Assembly: GCF_003096355.1 (NCBI RefSeq)
Contig: NZ_QEKI01000001.1
Span: 310,001 to 374,000 of the forward strand
DNA length: 64,000 bases
Reading direction: 5' to 3'
DNA from: Pontibacter virosus
GTDB taxonomy: Bacteria; Bacteroidota; Bacteroidia; Cytophagales; Hymenobacteraceae
The translations under genes and the position numbers were made by a program. Within the stretch, counting starts at the first letter, position 1. Every line of letters starts with the position of its first letter. Positions 41,489 through 51,077 of the stretch are shown here, piece by piece. The notes under the pieces are model-generated. The model searched no databases, was not told the origin of the DNA, and saw only the letters and a program-made list of their open reading frames with translations.

Positions 41489-41869
41489 TTATTTAACCTC
41501 TACTTCAGCACCAGCTTCTTCCAAAGATTTCTTCAGTGATTCAGCTTCGTTCTTGTCCACACCTTCTTTCAAAGGCTTAGGAGCGCCGTCTACCAATTCT
41601 TTAGCTTCTTTCAGGCCAAGACCAGTCAATTCTTTTACAAGCTTAACAACTGCAAGCTTAGATGCACCAGCTGACTTAAGGATTACGTCAAAAGAAGTCT
41701 TCTCTTCTGCAGCAGCTCCTCCTTCAGCAGCACCACCACCAGCCATCATAACTGGAGCAGCAGCAGCTGGCTCGATACCATACTCATCCTTAAGAATTGT
41801 AGCTAGTTCATTAACCTCTTTCACAGTTAAGTTAACTAACTGCTCAGCGAATGCTTTCAAATCTGCCAT
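41489..41869 (-). CDS. rplL: 50S ribosomal protein L7/L12
   Basis: The stalk protein that recruits translation GTPases, present in several copies per ribosome. It has 126 residues: an N-terminal dimerisation part, an Ala/Gly-rich hinge at about 38-55, and the factor-binding C-terminal domain ([31 protein letters not shown]). Extra demand relative to RpoB fits with the terminator-like hairpins just downstream. Confidence 0.98.
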   Translation of the reverse strand: MADLKAFAEQLVNLTVKEVNELATILKDEYGIEPAAAAPVMMAGGGAAEGGAAAEEKTSFDVILKSAGASKLAVVKLVKELTGLGLKEAKELVDGAPKPLKEGVDKNEAESLKKSLEEAGAEVEVK

Positions 41870-41910
41870 TTTATTGAAATTAAAAGTTACTTATTGATTA
41901 CGTTTTTAAA

Positions 41911-42435
41911 TTATTCTTTTTCAGATAGGGTCTTCAGGATACCGGCTAGTTTGCCGCCGCTGCTCTGAAGAGCAGAAACAACATTCTTAGCTGGAGACTG
42001 AAGCAAGCCGATGATATCACCGATAAGCTCTTGCTTAGACTTGATGCTGGCCAGTGTGTCCAGTTGGTTTTCACCAACATAGATTCCGCCATCAATATAG
42101 GCACCTTTCAACAATGGAAGTTGGTTGCCCTTCTTTCTGAAGTCTTTCAGCAGCTTACCAGGTGCATTTCCTGATTCAGCAGAAAACACGATGCCAGATG
42201 AACCCTTCAGTACTTCTTCTAGAGTAGTAGTGTCAGCCTCTAAGGTATCTAATGCTTTCTTAATGAAAGTGTTTTTGTAAACTCTGTACTCCAAGCCTCT
42301 CTCAAAGGCCATTCTCCTGAACTGATTGATACCGGCTACACTCATGGTAGACGCATCTGTGATATAGAAATAGTTAGTGTTCGCTAACTTCTCGCTCAGG
42401 TCTTTAACAATTATCTCTTTTTCTTCCCTGGTCAT
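41911..42435 (-). CDS. rplJ: 50S ribosomal protein L10
   Basis: Anchors the L7/L12 stalk to 23S rRNA. The start giving MTREEKEIIVKDL is chosen because it avoids overlap with rplA; that makes 174 residues. The gap to rplA is only four bases, which leaves no room for the separate L10-binding leader used for autoregulation in E. coli. Its end is 41 bases from rplL. Confidence 0.97.
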   Translation of the reverse strand: MTREEKEIIVKDLSEKLANTNYFYITDASTMSVAGINQFRRMAFERGLEYRVYKNTFIKKALDTLEADTTTLEEVLKGSSGIVFSAESGNAPGKLLKDFRKKGNQLPLLKGAYIDGGIYVGENQLDTLASIKSKQELIGDIIGLLQSPAKNVVSALQSSGGKLAGILKTLSEKE

Positions 42436-42439
42436 GTTC

Positions 42440-43132
42440 TTAGATAGTTGCGTTCTTGTCAACGATTACGGCCGGGCTCATTGTGCTAGACAATGTTATG
42501 CTCTTAATGTAAGTACCCTTTGCTGAAGATGGCTTCAGGCGGTTCAGTGTAGCAATCACTTCAGCAGCGTTAGCAGCTAGTTGCTCTGGAGAGAAGGAAA
42601 CTTTGCCAACACTTGTATGGATGATACCGTACTTGTCAACTTTAAAGTCAATCTTACCAGCTTTTACTTCCTTTACTGCTTTAGCAACGTCCTGTGTAAC
42701 TGTACCAGACTTAGGGTTTGGCATCAGGTTACGGGGACCCAGAATTCTACCTAAACGACCAACTTTAGCCATTACAGCTGGCATCGTGATGATCACGTCT
42801 ACATCTGTCCAACCTTTTTCGATCTTTTGGATATAATCATCCAGTCCGACGAAGTCAGCTCCTGCATCTTTGGCTTCCTGCTCTTTGTCAGGTGTAACCA
42901 GTGCCAGTACTTTTACGTCTTTACCGGTGCCATGTGGAAGGGTAACAATACCACGAACCATCTGGTCGGCTTTGCGAGGGTCAACGCCTAAGCGTACATC
43001 AATATCAACAGAGGCATCAAACTTGGTAAAAGTAATATCTTTTACTACTGAAGCCGCATCTGTTAAAGAATACTCTTTTGTCAGGTCAGCCTTTTCTAAA
43101 GCTGCTTTCCTGTTCTTTGAAATCTTCGCCAT
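42440..43132 (-). CDS. rplA: 50S ribosomal protein L1
   Basis: Forms the mobile L1 stalk that guides E-site tRNA out. The 230-residue protein has the signature [17 protein letters not shown] and the start [20 protein letters not shown]. In E. coli it represses its own operon; no L1 site was identified here. It follows rplK by 16 bases. Confidence 0.98.
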   Translation of the reverse strand: MAKISKNRKAALEKADLTKEYSLTDAASVVKDITFTKFDASVDIDVRLGVDPRKADQMVRGIVTLPHGTGKDVKVLALVTPDKEQEAKDAGADFVGLDDYIQKIEKGWTDVDVIITMPAVMAKVGRLGRILGPRNLMPNPKSGTVTQDVAKAVKEVKAGKIDFKVDKYGIIHTSVGKVSFSPEQLAANAAEVIATLNRLKPSSAKGTYIKSITLSSTMSPAVIVDKNATI

Positions 43133-43148
43133 TATCCTTTAACTCTTA

Positions 43149-43592
43149 TTATTCGTTCCACGGAGCGTTTCCAGATACTGTAATACCCATGCTTCTCGCT
43201 GTGCCAGCTACCATTTTCATGGCGGCCTCCAGTTTGAAAGCATTTAAGTCAGGCATTTTCAGCTCTGCAATCTCTCTTACCTGATCCCATGTAACTGAAC
43301 CTACTTTGTTACGGTTTGGCTCTTTAGAACCTCCCTTAATTTTAGCAGCATCCATTAACAATACCGGAGCAGGGGGCGTCTTAATAACGAAGTCGAAGGA
43401 CTTATCTGCGTATATTGTAATCAACACTGGTAACACTTGTCCTGGCTTATCTTGTGTTCTAGCATTAAACTGCTTACAGAACTCCATGATGTTAAGACCT
43501 TTAGAACCAAGTGCAGGTCCAATCGGTGGCGATGGGTTCGCGGCACCTCCCTTTACCTGAAGTTTCAGGTAACCTTTTATTTCCTTTGCCAT
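43149..43592 (-). CDS. rplK: 50S ribosomal protein L11
   Basis: Part of the GTPase-associated centre and needed for RelA-type stringent response. The 147-residue length, [22 protein letters not shown] start and the proline-rich linker are typical. It lies 12 bases after nusG. Confidence 0.98.
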   Translation of the reverse strand: MAKEIKGYLKLQVKGGAANPSPPIGPALGSKGLNIMEFCKQFNARTQDKPGQVLPVLITIYADKSFDFVIKTPPAPVLLMDAAKIKGGSKEPNRNKVGSVTWDQVREIAELKMPDLNAFKLEAAMKMVAGTARSMGITVSGNAPWNE

Positions 43593-43604
43593 TATTTGTA
43601 TTTA

Positions 43605-44162
43605 CTACGATTCTTTTTCTACCTGCATGTAATTCAACTCAACTGGTGTGTTACGGCCAAATATCTTCACCATAACATTGAGTTTCTTACGTTCTTCGAA
43701 TACCTCCTCCACAGTACCTGAGAATCCACTGAAAGGACCGTCCATCACTTTCACCATTTCTCCAACTAAGAATGGAGTATCCAATACTTCTGCTTGTTCT
43801 TCTGCGTCGTCAACTGTGCCCAGGATCCTGTTCACTTCTGTCTGGCGGAGCGGAACCGGCTTTTTATTCTGGCCTCCCTCATTTGATCCAAGGAAGCCAA
43901 TAACTCCTGGCGTACTGATGATGATGTGCTCTGCTTCACCATGTGAAAGATCAGCCTGTACTAGCACATATCCTGGAAAGAAATTTCTCTCTCTGATCTT
44001 TTTCTTTCCACCTCGCATCTCATACACTTTCTCTGCTGGTATGAGCACCTGAGGAACGTATTCTCCAAGATTTTGTCTTAAAACTTCGTTCTCAAGATAC
44101 GCCTTTGCCTTTTTCTCCTGTCCGCTTACAGCGCGAACCACATACCATTTTAAATCAGCCAT
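43605..44162 (-). CDS. nusG: Transcription termination/antitermination protein NusG
   Basis: Binds RNA polymerase and couples it to Rho or to the ribosome through S10. The NGN domain covers about 1-120 (WYVVRAVSGQEKKAKAYLE; NFFPGYVLVQ), and the KOW domain about 130-185 (GEMVKVMDGPFSGFSGTVEEV). Length 185 is usual. It is nine bases after secE, with which it is nearly always paired. Confidence 0.98.
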   Translation of the reverse strand: MADLKWYVVRAVSGQEKKAKAYLENEVLRQNLGEYVPQVLIPAEKVYEMRGGKKKIRERNFFPGYVLVQADLSHGEAEHIIISTPGVIGFLGSNEGGQNKKPVPLRQTEVNRILGTVDDAEEQAEVLDTPFLVGEMVKVMDGPFSGFSGTVEEVFEERKKLNVMVKIFGRNTPVELNYMQVEKES

Positions 44163-44171
44163 GGACTTAAA

Positions 44172-44363
44172 TTAAAACTGGTTGTAAAACCAAGACAGCG
44201 ATGAGTCGAAAACAAAATCCATAGCTCCAACAACTAAAGCAAATATCAAAGACCCGATCAACACTAATACAGAGCTATTCTGCAAATCAGAATAAGAAGG
44301 CCATGAAACTTTGTTTTTCATTTCCTCCACTGTCTCGTCTATGTAGCCTTTTACTTTGCTCAT
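44172..44363 (-). CDS. secE: Protein translocase subunit SecE
   Basis: The small clamp of the SecY channel. The true start is MSKVKGYIDETVEEM, giving 63 residues with one amphipathic helix and one membrane helix at about 32-52. The same frame reads upstream through the tRNA-Trp gene, which cannot be coding. Placed between tRNA-Trp and nusG, as in many bacteria. Confidence 0.95.
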   Translation of the reverse strand: MSKVKGYIDETVEEMKNKVSWPSYSDLQNSSVLVLIGSLIFALVVGAMDFVFDSSLSWFYNQF

Positions 44364-44391
44364 TGCCTTCGCTTTAATAGATTTATAATTG

Positions 44392-44464
44392 CACGGGTGG
44401 AGAGACTCGAACTCCCAGCCAATGGTTTTGGAGACCACTACTCTACCAATTGAGCTACACCCGT
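44392..44464 (-). tRNA. tRNA-Trp (anticodon CCA)
   Basis: A full cloverleaf is visible on the minus strand. The acceptor ACGGGTG pairs with CACCCGT, the D arm has GCTC/GAGT, and the anticodon stem GTGGT/ACCAT holds loop CTCCAAA. The T arm is GGGAG-TTCGAGT-CTCTC with one G-T pair. The 3' CCA is not encoded. It lies between tuf and secE. Confidence 0.97.
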
Positions 44465-44524
44465 AAAAAAATGCACACCAATTTTAATTGGAGTGCAAAT
44501 TTATTTAAAAGAATATTAAAAACA

Positions 44525-44558
44525 AACCCGTTCCCGAAAAAGATTTCAGAAACGGGTT
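44525..44558 (-). terminator. Partial terminator after tuf
   Basis: Eight-base arms AACCCGTT/AACGGGTT surround a long loop with some further G-C pairing. A U-rich stretch is found within and after it on the minus strand. It lies between tuf and tRNA-Trp and may cut the level of secE-nusG transcript. Confidence 0.55.
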
Positions 44559-44572
44559 AGTTTTATATATTA

Positions 44573-45760
44573 TTAGCTAAGGATCTCAGTTACCTGACCG
44601 GCACCTACTGTTCTACCACCCTCACGGATAGCGAAACGAAGACCTTTTTCCATCGCTACAGCGTTGATCAAAGTTACGTCGATAGTGATGTTATCACCAG
44701 GCATAACCATTTCTACGCCTTCTGGCAGCATGATCTCACCAGTAACGTCTGTCGTTCTGAAGTAGAACTGTGGACGGTACTTGTTGAAGAATGGCGTGTG
44801 ACGGCCACCTTCTTCTTTAGAAAGAACGTAAACCTCAGCTTTGAATTTCGTGTGAGGCTTCACTGAACCTGGCTTACAGATAACCATACCACGACGGATA
44901 TCAGTTTTCTCAATACCACGGAGCAGAAGACCTACGTTGTCACCAGCTTCACCTCTGTCAAGGATCTTACGGAACATCTCAACACCAGTAACTACTGACT
45001 TCAGGTTTTCAGCACCCATGCCCAGGATTTCAACCTGCTCACCAGAGTTGATTACACCACGCTCGATACGGCCTGTTGCTACAGTACCACGACCAGTGAT
45101 TGAGAACACGTCCTCAACTGGCATCAAGAATGGAAGGTCTGTCAAACGAGCAGGGATTGGAATCCAGCTATCTACTGCAGCCATCAACTCTTCGATAGTC
45201 TTCACCCACTTGTCATCACCGTTCAAGCCACCAAGTGCTGAACCCTGAATCACTGGAATGTTGTCACCGTCGAAGTCATAGAAAGAAAGAAGCTCACGGA
45301 TTTCCATCTCAACAAGCTCAAGAAGCTCCGGATCGTCCACCATGTCCACTTTATTCATGAATACTACCAGCTGAGGTACACCTACCTGACGAGCAAGAAG
45401 GATGTGCTCACGTGTCTGTGGCATTGGGCCATCAGTTGCAGCAACCACCAGGATAGCACCGTCCATCTGGGCAGCACCAGTAACCATGTTCTTCACGTAG
45501 TCAGCGTGACCTGGGCAGTCAACGTGAGCGTAGTGACGGTTCTCAGTTGCGTATTCTACGTGAGAAGTATTGATAGTAATACCTCTTTCTTTTTCTTCTG
45601 GAGCGTTATCAATAGAAGAGAAGTCGCGAAGTGCAGCAAGACCTTTCTTAGCCAAAACTGTTGTAATGGCAGCAGTCAAAGTTGTTTTGCCGTGGTCAAC
45701 GTGACCGATAGTACCGATGTTTACGTGCGGTTTGGAACGGTCAAATGTTTCTTTAGCCAT
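44573..45760 (-). CDS. tuf: Elongation factor Tu
   Basis: Delivers aminoacyl-tRNA to the ribosome. The 395-residue GTPase has [19 protein letters not shown] and NKVDMV, with domains II and III complete. It is not next to fusA, where a tuf gene lies in the E. coli str operon; it stands between tRNA-Thr and tRNA-Trp. It is the only tuf in this window. Confidence 0.99.
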   Translation of the reverse strand: MAKETFDRSKPHVNIGTIGHVDHGKTTLTAAITTVLAKKGLAALRDFSSIDNAPEEKERGITINTSHVEYATENRHYAHVDCPGHADYVKNMVTGAAQMDGAILVVAATDGPMPQTREHILLARQVGVPQLVVFMNKVDMVDDPELLELVEMEIRELLSFYDFDGDNIPVIQGSALGGLNGDDKWVKTIEELMAAVDSWIPIPARLTDLPFLMPVEDVFSITGRGTVATGRIERGVINSGEQVEILGMGAENLKSVVTGVEMFRKILDRGEAGDNVGLLLRGIEKTDIRRGMVICKPGSVKPHTKFKAEVYVLSKEEGGRHTPFFNKYRPQFYFRTTDVTGEIMLPEGVEMVMPGDNITIDVTLINAVAMEKGLRFAIREGGRTVGAGQVTEILS

Positions 45761-45829
45761 TGTATGATAATTAAATTAAGGTTAAAACGTTTAAGTATGT
45801 TGCGTTAATTATACACGTAACGGACTTTG

Positions 45830-45901
45830 AGCCAACGATGGGAATTGAACCCACGACCCCTTCCTTACCAAGGAAGTACTCTACCCCTGAGCTACGTCGG
45901 C
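45830..45901 (-). tRNA. tRNA-Thr (anticodon GGT)
   Basis: Acceptor GCCGACG pairs with CGTTGGC (one G-T). The anticodon stem CTTCC/GGAAG holds loop TTGGTAA. The T arm GTGGG-TTCAATT-CCCAT is intact. The 3' CCA is not encoded. It lies 69 bases before tuf. Confidence 0.97.
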
Positions 45902-46013
45902 TTTTGCCATCACTTATCTTAAAAATGAGTTTATACTAAAAAGGAAATCCATCTTCATGAAATTCCTTACAAAGCAACCCATATTTGATAAGCAGCACGC
46001 TGTTTGCTTATTG

Positions 46014-46086
46014 AGCGGGAGACGAGGGTCGAACTCGCGGCCTATAGCTTGGAAGGCTATCGCTCTACCAACTGAGCTACTCCCGC
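46014..46086 (-). tRNA. tRNA-Gly (anticodon TCC)
   Basis: Acceptor GCGGGAG pairs with CTCCCGC. The anticodon stem ATAGC/GCTAT holds loop CTTCCAA. The T arm GCGAG-TTCGACC-CTCGT is intact. It is in the group of four tRNA genes around tuf, 40 bases after tRNA-Tyr. Confidence 0.97.
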
Positions 46087-46126
46087 TTTTAATGAAGCAA
46101 ACCATTAAATAGCGTGGTCTTAATTG

Positions 46127-46209
46127 TGGGGAGAGCAGGATTCGAACCTGCGAAGTATCACTACAACGGAGTTACAGTCCGTCCCATTTGGCCGCTCTGG
46201 AATCTCCCC
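46127..46209 (-). tRNA. tRNA-Tyr (anticodon GTA)
   Basis: The 83-base length reflects the long variable arm of class II tRNAs. The acceptor GGGGAGA pairs with TCTCCCC. The anticodon stem ACGGA/TCCGT holds loop CTGTAAC. The T arm GCAGG-TTCGAAT-CCTGC is intact. It is the first gene downstream of the strong promoter at 46295-46324. Confidence 0.97.
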
Positions 46210-46294
46210 TAAATATTTAACCTGACTGACTTATTCAGCCTTTCCTTAGCTCTTCAAAACTGCTTTTCAGCCCGCTGTTCGTTCTAAGGAGATG

Positions 46295-46324
46295 CAAAAT
46301 TAAGCGCTTTTTCTTTCCAGTCAA
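46295..46324 (-). promoter_or_regulatory. Strong promoter TTG-N19-TAATTTTG for the tRNA-tuf-rpoBC block
   Basis: On the minus strand TTG at 46322-46324 and TAATTTTG at 46295-46302 are separated by exactly 19 bases, an ideal Bacteroidota promoter. It lies about 85 bases before tRNA-Tyr and is the start of the long ribosomal gene block. Confidence 0.8.
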
Positions 46325-46364
46325 ATATTCTCTGAAATTTTATTCACTTTTTTTTCCTGACCTT

Positions 46365-48920
46365 CTACAATGAGACTTGATTATACAGTTCTAGCAGCCT
46401 TTTATCTTGTTCATTCGCCCTTATTTCTTTAAGCAACTCTACTATCTCGGGCCGCTCTGAATGCACCATAAGTGTCTGAAATGCAGCCATGCGCACAAAA
46501 TACAATGAGTGGTTTTGGGCCAGTTCCGATAGCATGTTAATAGCCTCTGGTCTATAGGCTTCCGGGTTCACAGCCATATAGGCGCCATAGCTCTGCAATA
46601 AATAGTACAGTCCCGTTCCTTTGGCGCTCTTCATCTGCTTCATGAACCAATCATACTTTCCCGGGCCTCCTTTTACTGCATAGTAAGATGCCAGAGCTAG
46701 TACGATTTCCTCGTTTGTCTCTTTCTCAAAAGTAGCCAGCTGCTTAGTCACATCAGGCGCCTCCGTCATGGCGTAACTCAGTATTCCTGCCGCTGCCACC
46801 TTGTATGAACTATCCTGCATCGCTGATTTATACAGAGCACTATATTCATCGTCACCCCATTCTGACAGCAACATAATGGCACCAGCCCTCACTTCTCCCT
46901 TCCTGTCGCTTTCAGCTATTCGCTTCACTAACGGTTCCAGGGATTCAGCATGTTTTGCTGGCAAGCGCCCTGCCACATCCAAGGCCAGGTTTCGAATCGC
47001 CCAGAAGTTGTCTTTCAGAGCACCTTGTAGCAATGTTACCATTTCCTGCTGGCTCAGCTCCTTTTCTAACTCCTCCAATGCCTGTAATCGTGCAGCTAAT
47101 GCTTCTGCGCTTTCAAACTGGAATACCAGCTCTTCTGCCGTCTTCGCGTGTTCTATGGTACCGAGCAGCTGCTGCTCGCTGTCAAACAGCACAAGCTGAG
47201 GCTCAGTACTCGCTGGCAAAGTAATAACCTGGTTGGCTTTTGTGATCTCGATGGCATGCTCTTTCTTCTTTCCGTTTTCCCATATGGCCACTTTCAGGGG
47301 CAGCCTGTATACCGGTTGGTAGAGGGTGTCCTGCTGCTGCCATACCTGTAGCTTGAGCGCACCATCCTGATAGGTATGGCTTACTTTAAGCTCTGGATGG
47401 CCGGCACGCATAAACCACTGGTCGAAGAACCACATCAGGTCTTCTCCGGTAGTGTCTTCAAAGGCCATGCGCAATTCTGCCACCTCCACATCCGAAAATT
47501 TATTCTGCGTCAGGTAGCGGTTAAGCGATGCGAAGAAGGCCTCGTCGCCCACATACTTGCGCAGCATATGCAGTACCCGTCCTCCTTTGGCATAAGAGTG
47601 GCTGTCGAACATGTCTTCGCGGTCGGCGTAGCGGTACCGAATCAGCGGTTCGCGTTTGCTTTCGGACTCATCGAGGTACTGTTCCAGTTCTCCCAGGTGA
47701 TGAAAGGCTGCTTCGTCAGCACCGTACTTATGCTCTGTCCACAGGTATTCGGAGTAGTTGGCAAACGCTTCGTTAAGCGGTAGATTGGCCCACGACTCAG
47801 TGGTGACATAGTTGCCAAACCACTGGTGGAAGAGCTCATGCGCAATGATGCCATCCCAATTCTTATCAAGCAGTTCCCGTTCGTTCAGCTGCAGATCCTC
47901 CATAAAGGTAGACGCCGAAGTGTTTTCCATAGCGCCAGATACAAAGTCACGCACTACTACCTGCGAGTACTTTGCCCAAGGATAGTCTACTCCCAGCTTT
48001 TTGGTGAAGAACTCGAGCATTTCAGGTGTATTGCCAAATATCTTCATGGCGGTTTTCTCATAGGCCGGCTCCACGTAGTAATCAACTTCCAGGTCGCGCC
48101 ACTTATCTTTCACCACAGCATACTCACCGATGGCCATCATGGTCAGGTATGGCGCATGCGGCTGCTCCATTTTCCAGTAATCGGTCTTGGTACCATTCGC
48201 GTTTTTGCGTGAGTAAATGAAGGTGCCGTTGGAGAGCGTGGTATATTTCTGGTCCACTGTAATGTAAATTTCCTGCGTCATACGCTCGTTGGGCGAGTCA
48301 ATGGTTGGAAACCAGGCGGAGTTAGCTTCTGTCTCGCCCTGTGTCCAGATCTGGCGCGGCTTGTTTGGCTCCTCTCCTTTCGGGTTGATGAAGTATAGGC
48401 CTTTGTCCTGGGTGATGGCGTCGCTGCCGCCTACTGCCAGTTCATTCGGCTTGGCTGTATAATCTATCTTCAGGGTATAGCTATCGTTCCGGGTATAGGA
48501 CTTACCCAGGTCGATCGTCAGTTTCATCCCATCGTAGGTATACTGCAGCTCCTTTGCTTCAGAATCATTCATCATCAGATTCACGCTATGGATATCGAAG
48601 CCTTTGGCGTCGAGTACAAGCTGGTTCTGCGGATAGAAGTAAGGCTTGAGGGTGAGCTCTGCAAGGCCATGCAGGTACTGCTTGTCCCAATCGAAGCTGA
48701 CCCGCAATTTGGTGTGCAGCAGGTCGTGCAACCGGGTTCTGGAAGGATTGAAGGCATGGTTCTTAGGTGCCCAAACAGGAGGCTCGGCAACCTCCAGAGT
48801 CGGTTTGCCCGTTACTGGCTCAACCGCAGCAGTCGCCTTAGTTTGTTTATTCACACTGCAACCGCCTGTAAAAGCCATAGCGGCAGCAAGGCCAACTATG
48901 CTCAGAAACCTATGATTCAT
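46365..48920 (-). CDS. M1 family zinc aminopeptidase, lipoprotein
   Basis: An exported aminopeptidase that trims N-terminal residues from peptides. The start giving MNHRFLSIVG is chosen because it begins a lipoprotein signal with lipobox FTGGC and lipid-bearing Cys21; the product has 851 residues. The substrate-grip motif GAMEN lies at 329-333, the zinc site HELFH at 361-365 and the third ligand at Glu384. The C-terminal part, from about residue 600, is helical and HEAT-like. No partner gene is adjacent; it faces the divergent biotin carrier gene. The substrate range is not known. Confidence 0.93.
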   Translation of the reverse strand: MNHRFLSIVGLAAAMAFTGGCSVNKQTKATAAVEPVTGKPTLEVAEPPVWAPKNHAFNPSRTRLHDLLHTKLRVSFDWDKQYLHGLAELTLKPYFYPQNQLVLDAKGFDIHSVNLMMNDSEAKELQYTYDGMKLTIDLGKSYTRNDSYTLKIDYTAKPNELAVGGSDAITQDKGLYFINPKGEEPNKPRQIWTQGETEANSAWFPTIDSPNERMTQEIYITVDQKYTTLSNGTFIYSRKNANGTKTDYWKMEQPHAPYLTMMAIGEYAVVKDKWRDLEVDYYVEPAYEKTAMKIFGNTPEMLEFFTKKLGVDYPWAKYSQVVVRDFVSGAMENTSASTFMEDLQLNERELLDKNWDGIIAHELFHQWFGNYVTTESWANLPLNEAFANYSEYLWTEHKYGADEAAFHHLGELEQYLDESESKREPLIRYRYADREDMFDSHSYAKGGRVLHMLRKYVGDEAFFASLNRYLTQNKFSDVEVAELRMAFEDTTGEDLMWFFDQWFMRAGHPELKVSHTYQDGALKLQVWQQQDTLYQPVYRLPLKVAIWENGKKKEHAIEITKANQVITLPASTEPQLVLFDSEQQLLGTIEHAKTAEELVFQFESAEALAARLQALEELEKELSQQEMVTLLQGALKDNFWAIRNLALDVAGRLPAKHAESLEPLVKRIAESDRKGEVRAGAIMLLSEWGDDEYSALYKSAMQDSSYKVAAAGILSYAMTEAPDVTKQLATFEKETNEEIVLALASYYAVKGGPGKYDWFMKQMKSAKGTGLYYLLQSYGAYMAVNPEAYRPEAINMLSELAQNHSLYFVRMAAFQTLMVHSERPEIVELLKEIRANEQDKRLLELYNQVSL

Positions 48921-49007
48921 GATGGAATGTTTTAATTTTGAGCTCAATTTCTAAAAATACTCTGATAAATCAATTATCTTTAAGCTTCCAAAATCTGATT
49001 TATAAAG

Positions 49008-49505
49008 ATGCTCCAGATCAAAACCGCTAACGACAAGACATGGCAGGTTGATATTCAAAAAGACGCTATTCTCATTAATGGATCACCTTTCAACTGGGAC
49101 ATTTCGCCCCTTGGCCCTAACAGATACCACATCATAAAAGACGATAAGTCGTATACCGCTGAGCTGGTAGAGGCTGACTATCAGGCTAAAACATTCACCT
49201 TCAAGATAAACGGCGTAAAGCAGACCGTGAGCGCAAAAGACCGCTTCGACCTGCTGCTTGATAAGCTAGGCATGAGCAATGCCAATGCCCAGAAGGTGAA
49301 CGATGTGAAAGCTCCAATGCCAGGTTTGATACTTGAAATAAAAGTGCAGCCCGGACAGGAAGTAAAAAAAGGAGACCCGATCATGATTTTGGAGGCCATG
49401 AAGATGGAAAACATCCTCAAGTCGCCTGGAGACGGCATTGTGAAGGAGATAAAGGTAGCCGTGAAGCAGAATGTGGAAAAAAACCAGATCTTGATTCTAT
49501 TTTAA
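49008..49505 (+). CDS. Biotin/lipoyl carrier protein (BCCP-like subunit of a biotin carboxylase)
   Basis: Carries biotin between the carboxylase and the carboxyltransferase sites of an acyl-CoA or oxaloacetate-type carboxylase. The biotin domain lies at about residues 95-165, with Lys132 in EAMKMEN as the attachment site. The N-terminal part (about 1-85) is not the AccB N-domain and resembles the carrier subunits of propionyl-/methylmalonyl-CoA carboxylases. The carboxylase and transferase subunits are not in the window. A small GTGTTGCC/GGCAGCAC hairpin lies 11 bases after the stop. Confidence 0.88.
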   Translation: MLQIKTANDKTWQVDIQKDAILINGSPFNWDISPLGPNRYHIIKDDKSYTAELVEADYQAKTFTFKINGVKQTVSAKDRFDLLLDKLGMSNANAQKVNDVKAPMPGLILEIKVQPGQEVKKGDPIMILEAMKMENILKSPGDGIVKEIKVAVKQNVEKNQILILF

Positions 49506-49589
49506 TTTTTTTGTGTTGCCAGATGGGCAGCACGTACTGCCTTGCCGCAACATGAGCACCATAAACTTTAACATTACTATAAAACGACC

Positions 49590-50375
49590 GTGAAGTATAA
49601 AAGAATATTGCTGAAGTTAAGCGGCGAAGCGCTGATGGGAGAACAGCAGTACGGCATCGATTCAGACAGACTCATGCAGTACTCGCAGGAGATTAAGGAA
49701 GTGGCCGCACTCGGTGTGGAGGTAGCAGTTGTGATCGGCGGGGGCAACATCTTCAGAGGTGTTCAGGCTGAACAGGTGGGACTTGACCGCGTACAAGGTG
49801 ACTACATGGGTATGCTCGCTACCGTTATCAACAGCATGGCCTTGCAGAGTGCGCTCGAAAAGCTGGGCGTTTACACCCGTTTGCTGTCCGGCCTGAACAT
49901 TCAGCAGGTATGCGAACCGTACATTCGCCGTCGCGCCGTACGCCACCTCGAAAAAGGACGTGTCGTGATCTTCGGCGCTGGTACTGGTAACCCGTACTTC
50001 ACGACAGACTCAGCAGCCAGTCTTCGCGCTATCGAGATCGAGGCGGATGTGGTACTGAAGGGGACCCGTGTTGACGGTATTTACTCAGCTGACCCAGAGA
50101 AAGACCCGAACGCTATCTTCTATTCGAGCATCTCCTTTAAGGATGTATTTGAAAAAGGTTTGAATGTAATGGATATGACCGCCTTTACTCTTTGTAAGGA
50201 AAACGGCCTGCCAATCATCGTCTTCGACATGAACACAGCCGGTAATCTGAAGCGATTGGTACAAGGTGAGAAAATAGGTACGCTTGTAACCATGGATGAT
50301 CTGGTGGAATCAATAGAGGAAGCCGTAGACAAAATCCAGAATTCTGAGAGTGCCAGATCAACTGAAAGAAATTAG
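49590..50375 (+). CDS. pyrH: UMP kinase
   Basis: Phosphorylates UMP to UDP in pyrimidine nucleotide synthesis; the bacterial form is a hexamer in the amino-acid kinase fold. The start is a GTG ([16 protein letters not shown]). The nucleotide site [11 protein letters not shown] and the later [17 protein letters not shown] are clear. At 261 residues it is about 20 longer than usual through an extra polar C-terminal tail. The next gene is frr, the common pyrH-frr pairing. Confidence 0.97.
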   Translation: MKYKRILLKLSGEALMGEQQYGIDSDRLMQYSQEIKEVAALGVEVAVVIGGGNIFRGVQAEQVGLDRVQGDYMGMLATVINSMALQSALEKLGVYTRLLSGLNIQQVCEPYIRRRAVRHLEKGRVVIFGAGTGNPYFTTDSAASLRAIEIEADVVLKGTRVDGIYSADPEKDPNAIFYSSISFKDVFEKGLNVMDMTAFTLCKENGLPIIVFDMNTAGNLKRLVQGEKIGTLVTMDDLVESIEEAVDKIQNSESARSTERN

Positions 50376-50427
50376 TAAATCACAGTATATAAGATAACAG
50401 GAAGAACCTTATAAAGCTAAAATTGAT

Positions 50428-50991
50428 ATGACGGAAGAAATTCAGTTTTACCTCAGCGAAGCCGAGGAGTCTATGCAGAAAGCGTTGCAGCACACCAATT
50501 CGGAGTTGCTCAAAATCAGAGCTGGCAAAGCATCTCCTGCCATGGTAGAAGGCCTGCGCGTAGATTACTACGGTACCCCAACGCCTATCTCCCAGGTAGC
50601 TAACATCACGGTGCCGGACGCCCGTACCCTGATGATCAAGCCATGGGAGAAGCAGATGGTGGCAGAAGTCGGCAAGGCTATCAAGAACAGTGACCTGAAC
50701 CTGAACCCACTTGTAGAGGCTGACGGCGTTCGTTTGAACATTCCTCCGCTTACGGAAGAGCGTCGCCGTGACCTGGTAAAGCAGGCAAAAAACGAAACTG
50801 AAGGTGGTAAGATCGCTATCCGCAACATCCGCAAAGATGTGAACGACTCGCTGCGCAAGCTGCAGAAAGAAGGAACCTCTGAAGATGCTGTGCGTGACGC
50901 AGAAGCCAAAGTGCAGAAGTTGACTGATGGTTATATCGTGAAGATTGACGAACTTCTGTCTAAGAAGGAAGCTGAAATCATGACCGTGTAA
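50428..50991 (+). CDS. frr: Ribosome recycling factor
   Basis: Splits post-termination ribosomes together with EF-G. The 187-residue protein has the three-helix bundle with RAGKASPAMVEGLRVDYYG and the NIPPLTEERRRDLVKQ signature. It follows pyrH by 52 bases and is followed by a strong bidirectional terminator. Confidence 0.98.
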   Translation: MTEEIQFYLSEAEESMQKALQHTNSELLKIRAGKASPAMVEGLRVDYYGTPTPISQVANITVPDARTLMIKPWEKQMVAEVGKAIKNSDLNLNPLVEADGVRLNIPPLTEERRRDLVKQAKNETEGGKIAIRNIRKDVNDSLRKLQKEGTSEDAVRDAEAKVQKLTDGYIVKIDELLSKKEAEIMTV

Positions 50992-51014
50992 GCAATACAG
51001 TTATACCTTATTAT

Positions 51015-51060
51015 ATAAAAGGAGAAGCCCGCTGAGCAATCAGCGGGCTTCTCCTTTTAT
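51015..51060. terminator. Bidirectional terminator between frr and nadD
   Basis: Perfect 21-base arms flank a GCAA tetraloop, with A/T tails on both sides. It separates the converging pyrH-frr and sigma-gmk-nadD units. Confidence 0.95.
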
Positions 51061-51077
51061 AAGGCCTCAACCCATAC

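Noticed and set aside
44364-44438. An N-terminal extension of secE
   Set aside because: It would translate through tRNA-Trp; the internal ATG gives a normal SecE.
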